From: Mycolicibacterium chubuense NBB4 | GTDB taxonomy: Bacteria; Actinomycetota; Actinomycetes; Mycobacteriales; Mycobacteriaceae | Length of the DNA: 64,000 nt | Assembly: GCF_000266905.1 (NCBI RefSeq) | Contig: NC_018027.1 | Span: forward strand, 1,612,001-1,676,000 | Reading direction: 5' to 3' | In this document: positions 25,795 to 33,880 of the stretch, piece by piece | How positions within the stretch are numbered: position 1 is the stretch's first letter | Layout of the letters: each line of letters begins with the position of its first letter | Position numbers and translations under genes: made by a program | Notes under the pieces: model-generated | What the model was told of the DNA's origin: nothing | Seen by the model: the letters and a program-made list of their open reading frames with translations, nothing else | Databases searched by the model: none

Positions 25795-27033
25795 ATGAGC
25801 GATCCCTTCAGCCCAGCCCGACTGGGGCCGGTGACACTGCGCAACCGTGTCATCAAAGCCGCGACGTCAGAGGGCCGCTCGCCCCACGGTGCGGTGACCG
25901 ACGATCTCATCGCCTTTCATCGCAGCTTCGCCGAAGGCGGGGTCGGCATGACGACGGTCGCGTACTGCTGCGTGTCACCACAGGCGGCCAGCGCCCCCGG
26001 CCAGATCGTGATGAGTGTCGCGGCCCTGCCGGGCCTGCGCAAACTGACCGATGCCGTGCACGACGCCGGTGCGGCGATCTCCGCGCAACTCGGCCACGCC
26101 GGAGTGGTCGCCCCCCGCAAGCTGACCGGGGTCACCGCGGTAGCGCCCAGCAGGTTCATCAACCCGACGTCGATGGCGTACTGCCGTGCCATCACCGTCG
26201 AGGAGATCCGGACTGTCATAACACAATTCGGCACCGCCGCCCAAGTAGCGGTGGACGCCGGCTTCGATGCGGTGGAATTGCACTTCGGTCACCTGTATCT
26301 GCCCAGCTCGTTTCTCAGTCCGCTGATCAACCGGCGCAAGGACGGCTACGGCGGGTCGATCGACAACCGATCGCGGCTGGTGCGCGAGATCGCCGAACAC
26401 GTCCGCGCCGTCGTTGGTGACCAGATCGCGGTGATCGCCAAGCTCGACATGGACGATGGAGTGCCGGGCAGCATCTGGATCGATGAGGCGCTGCGCACCG
26501 CGCAGCTGCTCGACGCCGACGCCACCCTCGATGCTCTGGAACTGACCCAGGGATCATCGGTCTACAAGCCCATGTACCTCTTCCGGGGCGACGCGCCGGT
26601 GAGGGAGTTCGCGAAGGTGATGCCGCCGGTGCTGCGCCCGGCGATACGCGTGGTGGGCAAGCACGCGATGGGCGACTACCCCTACCACGATCTCTACATG
26701 CTCGACGCGGCACGCCAATTCGTGCCGCTGATGAACAACACGAAGCTGATCCTGCTGGGCGGCATCACCGAACGCGCCCACCTGATGACCGGAATGGCCG
26801 AGGGATTCGACTTCTTCGCCATCGGGCGGGCGTTGTTGCGCGAACCCGACCGCGTGAAGACGATGATGGCCGAGCCGGCATCACGCAGTCGCTGCAACCA
26901 CAACAACAAGTGCATGGTCACGGTGTTCGACCGGACGCATTGCGTGCTCGACCCCGACCAGCGCTACGGGCGGGTGTCGCCGCGCGAGGGCGCACCGGTG
27001 GCGGTGCCGCTACCCACCGAGCACCTGTCGTAG
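25795..27033 (+). CDS. Old-yellow-enzyme-like NADH:flavin oxidoreductase
   Basis: 412 residues. It is an FMN TIM barrel with RLGPVTLRNRVIKAAT, ISAQLGHAG, the ELHFGHLYLPSSFLSP active-site loop, NRRKDGYGGSIDNR and a C-terminal FFAIGRALLREPD. A C-terminal cysteine cluster (SRCNHNNKC) recalls the Fe-S site of 2,4-dienoyl-CoA reductases, but the flavodoxin-like domain of those enzymes is absent. It may reduce an enone or dienoyl group. Its 3' end overlaps the convergent esterase by 24 nt. Confidence 0.88.
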   Translation: MSDPFSPARLGPVTLRNRVIKAATSEGRSPHGAVTDDLIAFHRSFAEGGVGMTTVAYCCVSPQAASAPGQIVMSVAALPGLRKLTDAVHDAGAAISAQLGHAGVVAPRKLTGVTAVAPSRFINPTSMAYCRAITVEEIRTVITQFGTAAQVAVDAGFDAVELHFGHLYLPSSFLSPLINRRKDGYGGSIDNRSRLVREIAEHVRAVVGDQIAVIAKLDMDDGVPGSIWIDEALRTAQLLDADATLDALELTQGSSVYKPMYLFRGDAPVREFAKVMPPVLRPAIRVVGKHAMGDYPYHDLYMLDAARQFVPLMNNTKLILLGGITERAHLMTGMAEGFDFFAIGRALLREPDRVKTMMAEPASRSRCNHNNKCMVTVFDRTHCVLDPDQRYGRVSPREGAPVAVPLPTEHLS

Positions 27034-27933
27034 CGCCTCGCTGGCCTGGCGGCGGGCCTCATGGGCGATGTCGAGCATCGGCATCGTCATGAAGCCGTGG
27101 ATGCCGCCGTCGTACAGGCAACGGGTCACCGGCACGCCCGCCGACGACAACGCGTCGGCGTAGGCGCTGCCCTCGTCGCGCAGCGGGTCGTGCCCGGCGA
27201 GCACTATCACCGCCGGCGGAAGATTGCTGAGATCGGCGCCCAGAGGGCAGGCGTAGGGGTGGATGCGGTCACCGACCGCGGGCACGTATTGATCCCAATA
27301 CCATTGCAGCGCCGGGCGGGGGTTGTAGAACCCGCGTCCGAATGCACGGTAGGAGGGCGTGTCGAAGTCGGCCGCGATCATCGGGTACAGCAACAGCTGT
27401 GCCGCGAGGTGCGGGCCCCGCCGATCACGGGCCATCAGTGCGGTCACCGCGGCCAGATTGCCTCCGGCGCTGTCACCACCGACGGCCACCCGCGCCGGGT
27501 CGGCGCCGAAGTCGGCGGCGCGGGCGATCGCCCACTCGGTGGCGGTGTAGAGATCCTCGGCGGCGGTCGGCCAACGGTTCTCGGGTGCCAGCCGATATTC
27601 GACCGAAACCACCACCGCGGGAAGAAGATTGGCCAGTCCGCGGCAGAGGCCGTCATGGCTGTCGAGGTCGCAGAACACGAACCCGCCACCGTGGGCGAAC
27701 ACGAGCATCGGCAACGGTTCCGAGGCTGGGGGTCGATAGACCCGGACGGCGACGCAGCCCCCGTCGACGTCCACGCTGTGGTTCTCCACGACGGACACCG
27801 GCTCAGGTGCCGGGTTGGGCACGAACCTGGCGCGGATTTCGGCGCGCGCCCGGGCGCCGGTCATCTCGTGGACCCGCGGGAACCCCGAATCGAGCGCCTC
27901 GATGATGGCCGCGACCTGCGGGTCGAGCGTCAC
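27010..27933 (-). CDS. HSL-family alpha/beta hydrolase (esterase)
   Basis: 307 residues from GTG 27933, overlapping the IclR stop by 4 nt. It has FAHGGGF, GDSAGGN, an Asp in LAGHDPLRDEG and a His in GGIHGF: a complete HSL triad. It is the second esterase of this family in the island and is co-transcribed with the regulator. It could hydrolyse an ester from a Baeyer-Villiger step or an acylated substrate. Confidence 0.9.
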   Translation of the reverse strand: MTLDPQVAAIIEALDSGFPRVHEMTGARARAEIRARFVPNPAPEPVSVVENHSVDVDGGCVAVRVYRPPASEPLPMLVFAHGGGFVFCDLDSHDGLCRGLANLLPAVVVSVEYRLAPENRWPTAAEDLYTATEWAIARAADFGADPARVAVGGDSAGGNLAAVTALMARDRRGPHLAAQLLLYPMIAADFDTPSYRAFGRGFYNPRPALQWYWDQYVPAVGDRIHPYACPLGADLSNLPPAVIVLAGHDPLRDEGSAYADALSSAGVPVTRCLYDGGIHGFMTMPMLDIAHEARRQASEALRQVLGG

Positions 27934-28790
27934 GCCGGCAGCAGTGTCGTCGCCCGGCGTGCCTCGACGGGCCGTGGCGCCGGTCCGCTGCGCAACGGGC
28001 GCAGGGGCTGCAGAGTGGGCGCGACACGGTCGGGCCCGTCTTCGGCGTTACGCCAGATGCCCATCGCGGTCATGCGCACCGGCGCGGCCATCCGATGGTC
28101 GAAGGTCATGCGCGCGATCGGGCCGCAGACCGATACCGCGGCCACGGCCTGACCCGCAGGGCCGATCGGCGCGGCGACGCACCCGAAGCCGGGCAGCGAC
28201 TCCTCGCGCTCCACGGCAATGCCATGAGCGCGCACCTTGGCGAGGTCGGCCGCCAGCTGGGAGGCGCTGGCGATGGAGTAGCGGGTCTTGCGGGCGGACA
28301 GGTCCACGACGGCATGGGCGTTGGCGCTGTCGTTGTCGGCGAGGATGGCCTTGCCCACGGCCGTACAGTGCGCCGGTTGACGGCCCCCCACCCGGGTCGG
28401 GATGGCGGCGGCCATCTGATCGCCGATCTTCTCCAGGTACACCACGTCGGATCCGTCGAGCACGGCAAGGTGCACCACCAATCCGGTGGCCCGATGCAGG
28501 TCGCGCAACAGAGGGATCGCGGCGCGATGGATTCGGTCCTGGTGCAGCGCCAACGAGCCCAGCTCGACCAGCCGCATTCCGAGCTCGTAGTCGCGGCCGT
28601 CGCGGCGCAGCCACCGCAGCGCGACCAGGCGTTCGAGCATGCGATGCGCGGAGGAACGCGGCAGCCCGGTCCGGCGCACGATCTGCGCCAGGGTCAGCCG
28701 TCCCGGTCCGTCGAAGGCGTCGAGCACCAAGGAGATCCGGTCGATGACCGCGCTGGGTGTTTCGTTCGCCTTCTCAACAGCCATCGTCAC
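27930..28790 (-). CDS. IclR-family transcriptional regulator
   Basis: 286 residues. The N-terminal winged helix contains LTLAQIVRRTGLPRSSAHRMLERLVALRWLRRDG. The C-terminal effector domain contains HLAVLDGSDVVYLEKIG, HCTAVGKAILA and FGCVAAPI. GTG 28790 and ATG 28784 are both possible after GGAGG. IclR proteins often activate aromatic or steroid catabolic operons. Its promoter lacks the island palindrome and carries a different one (28824-28845), suggesting autoregulation. Confidence 0.93.
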   Translation of the reverse strand: MTMAVEKANETPSAVIDRISLVLDAFDGPGRLTLAQIVRRTGLPRSSAHRMLERLVALRWLRRDGRDYELGMRLVELGSLALHQDRIHRAAIPLLRDLHRATGLVVHLAVLDGSDVVYLEKIGDQMAAAIPTRVGGRQPAHCTAVGKAILADNDSANAHAVVDLSARKTRYSIASASQLAADLAKVRAHGIAVEREESLPGFGCVAAPIGPAGQAVAAVSVCGPIARMTFDHRMAAPVRMTAMGIWRNAEDGPDRVAPTLQPLRPLRSGPAPRPVEARRATTLLPA

Positions 28791-28823
28791 ACGGGCCTCC
28801 TCCGCTCACAGCATGTGCCGCGC

Positions 28824-28860
28824 AGGCATATGCTGGCATATGCCTATTAGTAATATGCCT
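28824..28860. promoter_or_regulatory. AGGCATATG inverted repeat upstream of the IclR gene
   Basis: AGGCATATG (28824-28832) and CATATGCCT (28837-28845) form a perfect 9-bp inverted repeat with a 4-bp spacer. A third half-site AATATGCCT (28852-28860) repeats at 15-bp spacing. The AT-rich composition stands out locally. It lies 34-70 bp upstream of the IclR start and is a good autoregulatory operator candidate. Confidence 0.65.
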
Positions 28861-28932
28861 CTTTGTAGCACAACGATGTGGGCGCTGTCACATAGATGGC
28901 GGAATCGGCGTGCCGAGACGGCGGCAGGCTGA

Positions 28933-28962
28933 CGCCCAGGCACCTGCGCAGGTGCCTGGGCG
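28933..28962 (-). terminator. Perfect 30-bp palindrome after the Kst4D-like gene
   Basis: 15+15 bases are perfectly self-complementary with no spacer (ends CGCCCAGG and CCTGGGCG), starting 12 nt after the stop of the minus-strand flavoprotein gene. No U-tract follows. It most likely acts as an intrinsic terminator of the U-less mycobacterial kind, isolating the operon from the IclR promoter. Confidence 0.6.
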
Positions 28963-28974
28963 AATACGGGTGGG

Positions 28975-30453
28975 TCAGGCGTGTACTGCGGCGCGGCCGG
29001 CGCGGCGCCCGTAGAAGCTGCCGTCACCCAGCGAGACGCCGCTGGCGTAACCCCACGCCGCCAGTCCGGCGGTGCAGCGTCCTGCGGCGAAGAGTCCGGG
29101 GATCGGATCTCCGCTGACGTGGAGTACCTCGCCGTCGAGTGTGGTGTGTAATCCGCCCAGGGTGAACCCTCCGGTGGATTCGCGCAGATCGATCGCTGCC
29201 ACCGGTGATCCGAGAGGTCGCAGCCAGCGAGACTTCTTGTGCAGGAGGCGATCCCGCCCCTCGGCGGCGTCGTGATTGTAGGCGGCGATGGTGGATTGCA
29301 GAGAGTTGGGCACCAGTCCGATCTCGGCCTCGAGTTCGGCGACGGTCTCGCACACCCAGGTCGGTGGGCGCATCATCAGGTGCGGCGAGGGGGCGGCCAT
29401 CGCGTCGGCCTGCGCGGTCTCATCGAGGATGAGGTAGGCGGTGTTGTTCTGGTGGTAGAGGGTGAGCTGACCGACCCGACCGGGGTAGGTGTCTTCGGCG
29501 ACGAAGCGTTGACCTCGCTCGTTGACCAGGACTCCGCGTACCAGTTGCTGCGGGTCGACGAACAGCGCCACCTCCGTGGCGTCCATGTGCGCGAGGTCCG
29601 CGCCGAGCGCCTGTGCCATCCGGATCGCTCGTCCGTCATGCTGCTCGACGGAGGCGGCAGGCCGGCCGGCGATGCGCGGCGCATACCGTGCCACCATCGC
29701 ATCGTTGTAGGCGAAGCTACCCATGGCCAGGATCACGCCCCGCTTGGCTCGGATGTCGATCGAGGTGCCGTAGCGGCGGGCCCGTACTCCCACGACGCGG
29801 CCGCCGGACTCGACGATGAGCGACTGCACGCGGACGTCATAGAGCGCCCGGGCACCGGCGGCGGTGGCGGTATCGACCAGGCCCGTCATCAGCATGAGTC
29901 CGGCGCTGGACTCTCCCTGCTTCTTGTTCTGCATCTGCGGCACGTGGCCGCGCGGAGCAGGCTCGGCGATGGTGTTGAACGGGAAGGAATTCTCTCCACC
30001 GCTGTACATCAGCCCTTCATCGCCCATGGGCTCCCAGCCGGGCTGATCGAAGAACTCGGCCTTGAACGGAACGCCGCAACCGGTCAGCCACTCGAAGTGG
30101 GCGACACTGCCCGCGCAGTAGTCGGCGATGCGGTGTTCGTCGGCGCCCGGCCCCATGGCGGCGTTGAGGAAGGCGGCCATGTTGTCGACGGAATCGGCGA
30201 AGCCGCAGGCCTTTTGGATCGGCGTTCCGCCGCCGAGGTAGATGAACCCGCCGGCCATGGCGGCCGCCCCGCCCCACGATCCAGACCGCTCGAGGACGAG
30301 TACGTCGGCGCCCGCCCGCGCGGCTTCGACCGCTGCCGCAGCGCCGGCGACGCCGTAACCGGCGATCACGACGTCGGCGTGGTGGTCCCAGGAGGTGACG
30401 GCGGCAGCGGGGATCGGGGTGACACCTCCATGGCCGGCGTCATCTACCCTCAT
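28975..30453 (-). CDS. FAD-dependent ketosteroid dehydrogenase, Kst4D-like
   Basis: 492 residues. It has the N-terminal FAD fold (VIAGYGVAGAAAAVEAARAG), GGAAAMAGGFIYLGGG, and the C-terminal block GGFTLGGLHTTLDGEVL with GYASGVSLGDGSFYGRRAG, which resembles 3-oxo-5alpha-steroid delta4-dehydrogenases (Kst4D/TesI) more than KstD. It would desaturate ring A of 5alpha-reduced steroids. It starts within the stop of the hsaC-like gene (4-nt overlap). Another flavoprotein function in the fumarate-reductase family is possible. Confidence 0.78.
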   Translation of the reverse strand: MRVDDAGHGGVTPIPAAAVTSWDHHADVVIAGYGVAGAAAAVEAARAGADVLVLERSGSWGGAAAMAGGFIYLGGGTPIQKACGFADSVDNMAAFLNAAMGPGADEHRIADYCAGSVAHFEWLTGCGVPFKAEFFDQPGWEPMGDEGLMYSGGENSFPFNTIAEPAPRGHVPQMQNKKQGESSAGLMLMTGLVDTATAAGARALYDVRVQSLIVESGGRVVGVRARRYGTSIDIRAKRGVILAMGSFAYNDAMVARYAPRIAGRPAASVEQHDGRAIRMAQALGADLAHMDATEVALFVDPQQLVRGVLVNERGQRFVAEDTYPGRVGQLTLYHQNNTAYLILDETAQADAMAAPSPHLMMRPPTWVCETVAELEAEIGLVPNSLQSTIAAYNHDAAEGRDRLLHKKSRWLRPLGSPVAAIDLRESTGGFTLGGLHTTLDGEVLHVSGDPIPGLFAAGRCTAGLAAWGYASGVSLGDGSFYGRRAGRAAVHA

Positions 30454-31376
30454 GGGCGCATCGCCGCGGGCAGGTCGGAAACCCACTGATGGCCCCAGTA
30501 GCTGTCGGCGGTGATCTCCTCGGCGGTGTAGTGCTCTTCGTCCACGCGCATGCCTTCGGTGCCGAACTCGATGTCCCAGTCGCCGGGGGCACGGACATAG
30601 AACGACACCATCTTGTCGTTGGTGTGCCGTCCCAGCGTCGAGGACAGCTGGAATCCTTCGGCGTTGACCCGATCGAGCGCTTGGCCGACCGCGTCGAGGG
30701 TGTCGACCTCGACCATCAGATGGATGAGGCCGGGGTCGCGCAGATTCTGAGCGGGGCAGATCGCCAGGCTGTGGTGACGCTGATTGACGCCCATGAACCG
30801 GACGCGCACCGGCCCGAACTCCGGGGGCACCGGAACGCGGAACGCGCCGCGGGACTTGAAACCCAGTACCTCCGTGTAGAACCCGAAGAGTCCGTTGACG
30901 TCGAGGGCGGGCAGCACGACGTGGCCCAACCCCTGGCTGCCGGTGACGAAGCGCGCACCGAAAGGGGTCACCACGGGGGAGTGGTCGAGCACCGCGCCGT
31001 GGAACACCTCCAGCGACGTGCCCGCAGGGTCCTCGAAGGCGATGACCTCCTCGACCCGTCGCGCGTCGGCCTCTTCCAGCGACAGCTGCTTATAGGGCAC
31101 GCCGGCAGCATCGAGGGCCGCCTTCACGCGTTCGAGGTCGGCATGGTCGCGGACCTCCCACCCGACGGTGACGACCTTGTCGACGTCACCCGGCACGACG
31201 ATGATGCGCGCGGCGCGTTCATCCATGCGCAGGTAGAGGGCGGACTCGTCGGGGCCCTGCCCACGGGCGAAGCCGAGGACGTCGAAGGCGAAGTGACGCC
31301 AGCGGTCGATATCGGTAGCCGCGACGGTGACGTAGCCGAGGCTCTTGATCACTCCCATGCCACTGATTCCACCCAT
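30450..31376 (-). CDS. hsaC: HsaC-like extradiol (meta-cleavage) dioxygenase
   Basis: 308 residues with two vicinal-oxygen-chelate modules. Fe(II) ligands are His152 (GLGHVVL), His219 (LIHLMVEV) and Glu270 (WDIEFG). Catalytic-pocket residues are His201/202 (NQRHHSL), His251 and Tyr260. All essential residues of type I extradiol dioxygenases are present. It cleaves ring A of the catechol 3,4-DHSA. It is co-transcribed with hsaA upstream and the Kst4D-like gene downstream. Confidence 0.93.
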   Translation of the reverse strand: MGGISGMGVIKSLGYVTVAATDIDRWRHFAFDVLGFARGQGPDESALYLRMDERAARIIVVPGDVDKVVTVGWEVRDHADLERVKAALDAAGVPYKQLSLEEADARRVEEVIAFEDPAGTSLEVFHGAVLDHSPVVTPFGARFVTGSQGLGHVVLPALDVNGLFGFYTEVLGFKSRGAFRVPVPPEFGPVRVRFMGVNQRHHSLAICPAQNLRDPGLIHLMVEVDTLDAVGQALDRVNAEGFQLSSTLGRHTNDKMVSFYVRAPGDWDIEFGTEGMRVDEEHYTAEEITADSYWGHQWVSDLPAAMRP

Positions 31377-31385
31377 GACGGCCTC

Positions 31386-32567
31386 TCAGATCATTGCCCG
31401 CAGCGGACCCTGCGGATCGACCCCGAGCGAACTCAATGCCGAGGCGTGATAGACGGTGCCGGGGACGTGGATGGCGTGTGCTTGACCGACGTGCACATCA
31501 CGCCAGAACCGTTGCAGCGGTTTGTCCATCCGCGCGGCGTTTCCGCCGCAGCGCGCGAAGATCTCATCGACGGCCGACACAGCGCGCCACACCGCGCGGA
31601 CCTGGGTGCGCCGCCCGGCGGCGCGGTCCTCGAAGGACACCTCGCGCCCCGAGTCGACGATGTCGTAGATGCGGTCGGCGTTGGCCAGCAGTTCCTGGCG
31701 GGCGGCGTTGATGTCGGCGGCAGCCTCACCGATGGCGTACATGACGTAAGGATCGTCCTTGATCGCCACGCCGCTGGAGTTGACCCGCTGGCGCTGGTAG
31801 TCCAGCGCGGCGGCCAGCGCGCCCTCGGCGATGCCGATGGTCGCCGAGCTGATGCCCAGGGGGAACATCGTCGACCACGGCATCAGATAGAGCGTCTCGG
31901 TCATGCCGGCCTCGCGTTGAGCGGTGCCGTCCATGACCTTCATCGCATCCATCGTCCGATAGGACGGCACGAAAGCGCCCTCGACGATGACATCCTTGGA
32001 GCCGGTGCCGCGCAAACCGACGACGTCCCAGGAGTCTTCGACGATCTGATAGTCCGCGCGCGGCAGGATCATGTGCAGCATCTGTGGCGGCATCAGCGGT
32101 TTGCCCTCGGCGTCACCGATCATCGCGCCCAGGAAGATCCAGTCGCAGTGGTCGGTGCCGGAACTGAACTGCCAGCGGCCGTTGAAGAGGTAGCCGCCCT
32201 CGACCGGAGTGGCGATGCCCTGCGGGGCGTACGGTGAGGCGACCCAGGTGTCGACGTCGTCTGCCCAGATCTCGGCAGCCACCCGCGGGTCGGCATAGGC
32301 CAACTGGTAGGGGTGCACGCCCACCACACCGTTGATCCAGCCGGCCGACGGGTCCAGCGCCGCCGTGGCCATGACCGTCTCCGCGAACTCGCGCGGGTGG
32401 ACCTGCAGGCCGCCGTGGGCGGTGGGCTGCAGCAGCCGGATGTTGCCCGCCGACTTCATCAACTTGACCGTCTCGTCGGTGAGCTTGCCGATCTTCTCGG
32501 CCTCCGCGCCTTGGGTGCGCAGGGCCTCGGCGTGCTCGCGCACCCGGTCGATTACCCGCTCAGTCAT
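31386..32567 (-). CDS. hsaA: HsaA-like flavin-dependent 3-HSA hydroxylase
   Basis: 393 residues from the ATG at 32567, preceded by AAGAGG; the open frame extends to 32669 without support. It is an acyl-CoA-dehydrogenase-fold monooxygenase (FSSGTDHCDWIFLGA, WDVVGLRGTGSKDV, RCGGNAARMDKPLQRFWRDVH). The length equals M. tuberculosis HsaA. It hydroxylates 3-HSA at C4 using reduced flavin from HsaB. It is first in the operon, under the island palindrome at 32636. Confidence 0.93.
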   Translation of the reverse strand: MTERVIDRVREHAEALRTQGAEAEKIGKLTDETVKLMKSAGNIRLLQPTAHGGLQVHPREFAETVMATAALDPSAGWINGVVGVHPYQLAYADPRVAAEIWADDVDTWVASPYAPQGIATPVEGGYLFNGRWQFSSGTDHCDWIFLGAMIGDAEGKPLMPPQMLHMILPRADYQIVEDSWDVVGLRGTGSKDVIVEGAFVPSYRTMDAMKVMDGTAQREAGMTETLYLMPWSTMFPLGISSATIGIAEGALAAALDYQRQRVNSSGVAIKDDPYVMYAIGEAAADINAARQELLANADRIYDIVDSGREVSFEDRAAGRRTQVRAVWRAVSAVDEIFARCGGNAARMDKPLQRFWRDVHVGQAHAIHVPGTVYHASALSSLGVDPQGPLRAMI

Positions 32568-32635
32568 CTCGTGGTCCTCTTCCTCGCTGGCTGTCAGTAA
32601 TGGTGTACCGCGGTGTGCCACGCGGCGGTCGGTTT

Positions 32636-32650
32636 TCCCGGTCAGCGGAA
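32636..32650. promoter_or_regulatory. Palindromic operator upstream of hsaA
   Basis: TCCCGGTCAGCGGAA matches the consensus (perfect core 32638-32648). The centre (32643) is 76 bp from the hsaA ATG. A CACCAT box on the minus strand (32600-32605) would give a start near 32593, 50 bp from the centre. Confidence 0.65.
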
Positions 32651-32665
32651 CCCCGGTGGGCGGGC

Positions 32666-33748
32666 TCAAAATTCGATGTGGAGGTCATCGGAGACCGGCC
32701 GAGCCTGGCAGCCAAGGATCAGTCCGTCGGCGATGTCGTCAGGTTCGAGGATGTCGCTGGTGGCCATGTCGACCTGACCGCGCACCAGCGTCGCCGCACA
32801 CGACCCGCATTGACCCTCCCTGCAGGAGTAGGGCACATCGAGACCGGCGGCGAGCATGGTCTCGACCAGCGTGGCGCGCCGCGGCCACCGCAATTGGTGA
32901 GCGTGGCCGTCGAGCTCGACGTGCACGATGGCGGCGTCGGCGTCGTCGGTGAGCGCCGCCGCCGCGTCGCCGGCATCGTCGGTGAACGGATCACCGGAGA
33001 GCGATTGAAAGACTTCGAGGTGGATCCGCTCGCGCGGCACCCCGGCCTCACTCAAGGTTTCCTTGACCACCGCCATGAACGGGGCCGAACCGCAGATGAA
33101 CGATTCGACGGCGGTCGATCCGGCGAACACCGTGTGCGCGAAGCCGCTCATCTGGGCGCGGGTGGGCAGCCCCTGCAGGGACTCCAGCCAGTGCAGCACC
33201 GTCAGGCGGCCGGCGTAACGGGCCGCCAGGTCGCGCAACTGCGCGGCGAAGATCACCGAGGCGTCGTCGCGGTTGGCGTAGCACAGGACCACCCGCCCGG
33301 AGCCGACGGACAGCACCGACTTGAGGATCGACATCACGGGGGTGATGCCGCTGCCGGCGGCCCACAGCAGGAAATCTGCGTCGAGGTTCTGCGGGGTGAA
33401 CACACCCGCCGGGGGCAGCACCTCGATATGATCCCCAGCAGAGACGTTGTCGCACAACCAGTTCGAGGCGTAGCCGTCGACAGTGCGTTTCACGGTCACC
33501 TTCGGCGCCGCATCGGTGTGCGGGGAGCTGGCCAGCGAGTAGCAGCGGGCCACCGACCCAGTCCGGTCACTGGGCACCCGCAACGTCAGGAATTGTCCGG
33601 GCCGGTAGGCGAACAGGTCGCGTTGGCCGTCGGGGATGTCGAACATCAGCGATCGGGCGTCGGCGCTCTCGTCGATGACCTCGGCCACCCGCACCAGTAC
33701 CCCACGGCCCGCACCGACGATTTCGGTGCCGGTTTCGACGTCGGTCAT
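32666..33748 (-). CDS. kshB: 3-ketosteroid 9alpha-hydroxylase reductase (KshB)
   Basis: 360 residues. The FAD-binding barrel has RCYSLASSPH; the NAD-binding domain has WAAGSGITPVMSILKS; the C-terminal plant-type [2Fe-2S] ferredoxin has CREGQCGSC plus a fourth Cys in LGCQARP. The size and domain order match KshB, which passes electrons from NADH to the Rieske centre of KshA. The ATG at 33748 is 53 bp from the nearest operator centre. The open frame continues upstream past 34600 only as a shadow of the divergent BVMO. Confidence 0.93.
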   Translation of the reverse strand: MTDVETGTEIVGAGRGVLVRVAEVIDESADARSLMFDIPDGQRDLFAYRPGQFLTLRVPSDRTGSVARCYSLASSPHTDAAPKVTVKRTVDGYASNWLCDNVSAGDHIEVLPPAGVFTPQNLDADFLLWAAGSGITPVMSILKSVLSVGSGRVVLCYANRDDASVIFAAQLRDLAARYAGRLTVLHWLESLQGLPTRAQMSGFAHTVFAGSTAVESFICGSAPFMAVVKETLSEAGVPRERIHLEVFQSLSGDPFTDDAGDAAAALTDDADAAIVHVELDGHAHQLRWPRRATLVETMLAAGLDVPYSCREGQCGSCAATLVRGQVDMATSDILEPDDIADGLILGCQARPVSDDLHIEF

Positions 33749-33793
33749 GGCCGCTGACTCTGGCGGTCGTCGCGCCCTTCGCCAACCCGGTCC

Positions 33794-33808
33794 GTCCGAT
33801 GGCCGGGA
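33794..33808. promoter_or_regulatory. Palindromic operator upstream of kshB
   Basis: GTCCGATGGCCGGGA (core 33796-33806). The centre (33801) is 53 bp from the kshB ATG. CAGAGT on the minus strand (33757-33762) would start transcription near 33750. Confidence 0.55.
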
Positions 33809-33822
33809 GATCGGGTCACGAC

Positions 33823-33837
33823 GTCCGGTGACCGGGA
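33823..33837. promoter_or_regulatory. Palindromic operator upstream of the second BVMO
   Basis: GTCCGGTGACCGGGA with a perfect core (33825-33835). The centre (33830) is 51 bp upstream of the leaderless GTG at 33881 (-10 TACGGT at 33868-33873, 7-nt spacer). It lies 29 bp from the kshB-side site, so the divergent promoters here have one site each. Confidence 0.7.
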
Positions 33838-33880
33838 GATCTGGCGGGCACGACATCGGTGAAGGCCTACGGTTCGGCTC

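Noticed and set aside
30489..32237. 582-codon plus-strand open frame opposite hsaC and hsaA
   Set aside because: Crosses two genes with intact catalytic residues on the other strand; no recognisable domain of its own.
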